The notes beneath the pieces are model-generated. The model made no database searches and was not told the DNA's origin. It saw nothing but the letters and a program-made list of their open reading frames with translations. From positions 7,166,713 through 7,230,712 of the forward strand of contig NC_045142.1 of assembly GCF_008831285.2 (NCBI RefSeq): DNA of 64,000 bases. The letters run 5' to 3'. A program made the position numbers and the translations under genes. Below are positions 58,751 through 64,000 of the stretch, one piece after another (the first letter of the stretch is position 1; the number at the start of each line of letters is the position of its first letter). Origin of the DNA: Nymphaea colorata (lineage: Eukaryota > Streptophyta > Magnoliopsida > Nymphaeales > Nymphaeaceae).

Positions 58751-61080
58751 TCTTGACTGTTCCTATGCAAAATAAACTAACCAGCTTCTGAAATATCAGT
58801 TCCTTGTCATATTCATAATGTCAATTGCTTTTTTCGATGAAAGTGGGCTGGGTGGTCCCCTTTCTTTCATAATTGTCACTTGTTACATTAGTGAAGAGTA
58901 CCAAATCTGAGATTTTGAAACACTTTCTTTAGATTTTCATTATTATGAAAACAAATGAACTAATTACCCTTAATAGCTTCTGACTTGTTTATCTTCAGTG
59001 GCTTTTATTCATTTTAACTAGTTACGGTTAACTGATCAGCTTGTATTAGTGACAGCTAATTGATCAAATTGAACAACAGATTGCTCAAAATTAACTCCGG
59101 CGAAACTTTTGCGATGGCAAGACATTTTCCATTTTTGATTAATAAAGTCAAAAAATATGCATGGGCTATGTCATACTTCACAAACGAAGTTCTAAAGACA
59201 CTACAACAGGCCGAAGGTTCATTTACTGCCAATTAACAAACCTTGTGTCGGAAGTTCGTCGTTATATCTACCATCAGTAAATCCTTCTCCAACAAAGAAG
59301 CGACATTGCATAGGAGAGCCCAACAGTTGGTGCCAAGTTGCCAATCGTGAGACAGCACCTTTTCATGACATGAGAAAGTGAATTTCCGCCCTTGTGCACA
59401 CAACTGACTTATGTACACAGTAAGAGAAGATGAGACATTTTGATAATTAAAAAAAGGTTTTTTTTAATTTTTTTTTTTGTACTTTTATTTTTGTTTATAC
59501 AAAAATTACTGATAGAGAAAAGCATGTGCGGTATTCTTGAAGCTAGATGCTACTCAAAGAACATCAAATGACGGTGAGGATGTACTGCCCTTTAACATCA
59601 TGGGAATTGACAGACAGAGAAAGTAAGGAAAGTAAGGAATGGACGCTGGAATCTATACCAGAATAGAAAAGAAATCTCTTTTGCTCTTCATCCATAATGT
59701 GCTCCAAACAGGCATACTACATGGTCTAAAGCTATTAACCAGTGCTACAACATTTGAATGGGAGAAGGAAAATTTTAACCAGTGCTACATAAGTTGGTTT
59801 GAATCAGTCGAACAGAAATGGAGGGTCAAAAAAAAAAATTCCAACTGAGTGGTTTCCAACCAAAAAAATTAGAAGAAAATTAAGAAACTTAAAGCCTATT
59901 GCAGCACACAGCTAGAGAGCTGTTAGATATATATATAGATATATATATATATAAAGAATCAAAGCCATCCACAGACCTATCGATCACATTTGTACATTGG
60001 TTTCATAGGCATACAAAGAAACCATATTCGTACTCCATTTTTCACGACGGAAAAAAAAAAAAAAGCTTACCAGTTACCAGGGAGAGGGCTTAGAAAAACC
60101 TTACGTAAAAATTCATATTTTAGGCACATTTTGAAAGGTCACCTGAAAGAGCCTCGTGCGTGCATTTCAGATGTCTTGTAGCCATCATGATGATGCATGC
60201 GCCTCAAGCCACAGGTTAATTGGCGCCTTATAAAATGCTTTGATTTGTTTTCTTTGGCGAGTTGGTCTAATGTGCATGACCGAGCCAAGAAAAGCTACAG
60301 CCTTGGACGTTGCGGAGGTGGAGAAAGGAGGGAAGTTTCGGCCTATCTTCACTTGGGTAGTGGGATTTTCTCCCATTCACCCGAACCTCGACCATCGGCG
60401 CCTTATAAAATTTCCTCTCTTCTTTATGAGAAAAAACATCCTAAGTTAATTTAACTATTTTGTTACTTACCATATTCTTTTGGAGGTCAGCTATGGTCTG
60501 ATGAATCAATATTCCTACCATTTTTGCCAAGAGATTACGCTCTCTTGCTAAATCAGACTCCCCATACCTTTCAACTTAATATGAGTCAAGACTCTTCCTG
60601 GAATACATAGATGCAAGTCAACTTTGTCAATTGCTAGTTCCCTCTTCCCCCTGACCAGTGGGGAAGTCCCCAACTAAAGTTGGACAGAAAGAATGAAGTG
60701 ATAAAACAGCCAGCTCGCTATCCGCTTACATTAATTGACTACTCTTGGAGGTTTCTAAGCATTGTCGTTCTCGGAAAAATCTCAGCAGCGCCTTTCTTGA
60801 GTATTTCTTGATGAAGTTGTTTTTCTCGGGTAAATTTTGAGAAAATATGGGTAATTTTGAAAAAATTTAAAAAAAGTAAAAAAACATAAAAAACCTTAAA
60901 ATTTTCAAAAAATAAAAATATTAAAATCTCAGGAAAAATTTGAGAAAAAATTGCCATAAATTCGATAGATTTTTAAAATCTCACAATTTTTTTTGCCTTT
61001 TTTTTATTTGATTTTTTTTGGTAAAAATCACAATCTGGTAATATCTTTGATACTGATTCTATGTGTTCAATAGATTACTA
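58751..61080. other. non-coding stretch between NPF pseudogene and NPF gene
   Basis: Contains a short AT run at 59926-59952 and AT-rich runs near 60850-61020. Small open frames around 60185-60454 and 59639-59848 have no recognised domain. Confidence 0.4.
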
Positions 61081-61083
61081 TCC

Positions 61084-61089
61084 TTTATT
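61084..61089 (-). terminator. polyadenylation signal of the second NPF gene
   Basis: AATAAA on the - strand about 55 bp after the stop codon. Confidence 0.45.
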
Positions 61090-61143
61090 TTCGTGTTACA
61101 TGCTGCTAGCGGAAGCTGCTTGACATACACCACATAACTTAAG

Positions 61144-63774
61144 CTAGCCACTGCTCTGCAATTTGTAAAGCTTAGCACATAAGACGTAGTACAGGAAATT
61201 GAGCCCTTCCAACCCCGCTAGTATCCAGTAGACGTTGTCTACACGTCCACTGTTGATATCATCAGTCAGCCATGGCGTAACCTTCTGCACTGCACGAACA
61301 ACAGTCGTACTCAAATAATATCCGATCCCAACAGCCAACAAGCACACTGACGTGCCGACGTTCTTGAGGGAAGCCGGAAATTCTTGGTAGTACAGGTTCA
61401 CTTGGTCAGGAAGATAGAAAGCCGAGCCTGCTCCGAGGATCGCCAGCGGCAAAACCAACCATAGGGCTGACATTGGAACAACGGCATCAAGGTGGTCGCC
61501 AGCGACGGCAAGGCCACGTTGGTGCATTACCTGAAGCCTTCTTGCCTCAACACAGGCCATGGCAGCCAAGCCAACGATGACGAGCACATGTCCCACGCCA
61601 ATCCTGTGAAGAAGCGTGAGCGGCCGTCGAACCAACATCCTGGAGAACGGATAAAAGAATCTGTCGATGAGTGGTAGGCAGATGCCCATGCTGATGTAGG
61701 AGAAGACTTGGAAGGAAGCTGCCGGAACCTTGAAGCTTGGGCCCAGACTGCGGTCCATGGCGAGAGATTGCAGAATGGTGAGATTGGTCTGAACGGCATT
61801 GGCGATGTTGAGGTAGATTCCGGTGGACCATAGAGGGAACAGCCGGATCAGAGTCTTGAGGTCTTCCACTTCTTGGATGGTGCATAGTCTCCACCGCTTC
61901 GCTATAGAGCCGTCCAAGTGGGTGTCACCTCCCGTGATGAGAGCAGCCTTGTTGACGAAACTGTCGTGGTAAAAGAAAATTGCCCAATTATGATTTAGAC
62001 ACTTTTTTTGGCAGAACAATTTTACCCAGTTGTCTTTGTAATATATAGAAAAGGGAAATATTATAAAACCCACTTAAAATAATTGGCAATAATGGGACAT
62101 GCACTTAACATTTTCTTAGTGGTAAAGAGGAACTAAATTTGTCTAGAAAAGATCCAACATAAGCTTATTTTTTAAATTTTAATTTTCAAATTAGCAAAAA
62201 ACTTTCATTTTTCCATTAAAAGTTAAATAGTACAATTAGCGTTTGTCATGAGAACTTTCTTAAAAAAAGAATCACATAATTATTTTAAGCACTAATAGAG
62301 GAACTAAGTTATTTAGATACAAATAATCAAATAATAGATAAGTAACAAAATGAACCCGAATTAACAATTGTAGCTTACAAATAGTCTCTAGTAAAGGTAT
62401 TTTGATTTTTTTTTTTGTTTGAGGCAAGTTAGTAAAAAGTTATGATCAATAGGAAAATGATTGTCTTTTTATTAAAATACAAAACTTAGCTGTCCTATCA
62501 CTAATATGAAAAAGTTAAGTAGAAATTGGATGACACCTTTAAAAGTGTCGTTTTGCAAAATTATGTCTTATATATTAAAAAATGGTTTTTGGCTAAAAAA
62601 AATTGAAACTTAACAATATTTTGTTAAATGTGTCATCCAAGAACGGCCTAAGTTTATCTGATAACACCAATAATTTTCAATTTTTTTAAGTTAAATGTTA
62701 ATAATAAATTCAACTACAAAAGATTACCTACAATACAACTGAACAGGAACTCGTATAAAGGCAGATTTCTAGTTTGATTCTCGTGAACAATATGTTTATG
62801 TGTTTAAGGTGATAGGATGCGACATCCAAGCTAAAGGGTGCACCGTTGCTATGGTTGATACCAACGTAACTCAAGACACCGAAGGTAACAAAAATGGGTG
62901 GGTCTTTGGGCCTTGCTTCAGGTGATGGATGAACCTCTCATTCGCCCAAATAAAAAAGCAGCTCATTAAACAAGGGTTTGGGTTTTGAATGTTTGTAGTT
63001 GTTGTCCTGCAATGGTGTGCTACTTTTTCTATTTCTATTTGCAAATTGCATGGAACAGACATTATTCTCAAGTTAAAGGGAAGGGAGGGTTTCGACCTCC
63101 GGGTGGTGAGGTCTCTATCACCCCAACAAGAATACAAAATATTCTGGTTAAAATGACTTAATTTCCCTCTTGGGGATGACAACAACGACAAAGAGGGAAC
63201 AAAGAATTATAATAGTGCCAAGGGCTCGTGATTGACGAATTGGAGTATACCTGAAGCTGTCAGTCAAGTCTGAATGCTTGCCACTGCCATGACAGTAGTC
63301 CTCTTTCTTCACTGACAATCTGAACTTGATTTTCCGAGCCGCACTGACCACAACGCGAGCCAAGTTGATGAAAGGACTGCCTTCCGGTCTCGCGTCCCTG
63401 CAGAACCACTTGGCTGGAAGAAATAGGGCCAGACTAATGGCGCTCAGCACCGCACACAGTCCATAACCCCAGTTCCATCCTACGTTGTCCATGACATAAA
63501 CGATCACCGTCGACGGAACGAGCGTCGAGACTGTGGTCGTAATGAAATAGTAGCTAACAAACCTTTCCTGCTCTTTCTTCCTGTCAAACTGGTTCGCACC
63601 CATCGTTACGTAGGTGAACCATGTCCCTGCTCCACCTAGGGTGGTGACGCTGAAGGCCAAGCATAGGAAGGCAAACTGGGTTGGCGAGGAGGGTTTGCAA
63701 GAGCCCAGTTGGCCGTCGCATGAAGGTGGTGCCATGGATGGAAGCCATGCTGCTACTGCTAACATCGAAGTCCC
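61144..63774 (-). CDS. NRT1/PTR family transporter, NPF2/NAXT-like, last two exons (partial)
   Basis: Exon 3 is 63774-63251 and exon 4 is 61960-61144, both on the - strand, joined by a GT..AG intron of 1290 bp in phase 2. Together they encode 446 residues without a stop. Exons 1 and 2, expected to encode about 110 residues including TM1, lie beyond the right edge. Exon 3 holds GANQFD and the YYFITTT block where the other gene has NWFFFTT. Exon 4 holds PWLTDDINSGRVDNVYWILA and the FKVPAASFQVF, NLYYQEFPASLKNVGTS and LYKLQSSG segments. Exon sizes and phases match the gene at 24198-30834, supporting common descent. It is expected to be a membrane anion transporter; the substrate cannot be told. 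The codon across the junction changes Arg to Ser relative to the other copy. Confidence 0.88.
61961..63250 (-). other. intron 3 of the second NPF gene
   Basis: Donor GTATACTCC and acceptor CACGACAG on the - strand. AT-rich, with no repeat element recognised. Open frames at 62871-63191 lie within it and are chance. Confidence 0.8.
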
Positions 63775-64000
63775 CTGAAAGATCATCGGAAAAGTTTGTG
63801 AGCTTGTATACAATTAGATCAGAATTATTTTGTATTTGAAGAGCATGGGAGTAATATTTCATCATGCTATTCAATAAAATGGCTGGAAACCCCTACTCTT
63901 CCCTCCATCTCACCAAGATACCAAGCCTACTTTTCGTGTTTCAAGGTGACATCATTAATGTCCCCTTTTGCAGCATAAAGAGTTTGACATAATGATTTGA

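Overview
This is a gene-poor, repeat-rich stretch of a flowering-plant nuclear genome. The evidence is spliced genes with GT..AG introns of 0.8-2.2 kb, nitrate/peptide-transporter (NPF) genes of the plant-specific NPF2/NAXT type, Ty1/copia LTR retrotransposons primed by initiator-Met tRNA, LINE remnants, hAT-like MITEs and long (CT)n(AT)n microsatellites. I cannot assign a species. All alignments and identities below were made by eye.

Layout. 1-5547: a decayed copia element (family A, + strand) whose 5' LTR lies left of the window; its GC-rich leader, a 41-bp tandem repeat, gag, remnants of pol and the 3' LTR are inside. 5552-6740: LINE endonuclease remnant. 6.9-21.1 kb: non-coding, dominated by a roughly 3.3-kb direct duplication (6990-10545 and 13690-16875), hAT-like MITEs and microsatellites. 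21.2-22.7 kb: old copia fragment. 24198-30834: a complete four-exon NPF gene (558 aa), + strand. 31-39.5 kb: MITEs, shared repeat blocks and a 1.8-kb foldback. 39823-44686: full-length copia element (family B, - strand) with two 333-bp LTRs, a TTTGG target duplication, PBS and PPT. 47.1-55.2 kb: repeat blocks also found at 26-27 kb and 36 kb, then an array of B3-domain-like pseudogene fragments. One fragment is split by 50000-53972, a chimeric copia element that has family A LTRs, leader and 3' end but an integrase-RT segment of family B. 55.98-58.33 kb: duplicated 3' half of the NPF gene, now a pseudogene. 61144-63774: the last two exons of a second apparently intact NPF gene on the - strand, continuing past the right edge.

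Functionally, the cellular genes are the two NPF transporters, which face each other tail to tail and bracket a dead partial copy: a local transporter family expanded by duplication. Everything else is mobile or mobile-derived. The most unusual object is the chimeric retrotransposon. Its two internal junctions carry short microhomologies (GATC and about TACA), as expected from template switching during reverse transcription, and its own LTRs and target duplication show that the recombinant moved as a unit.
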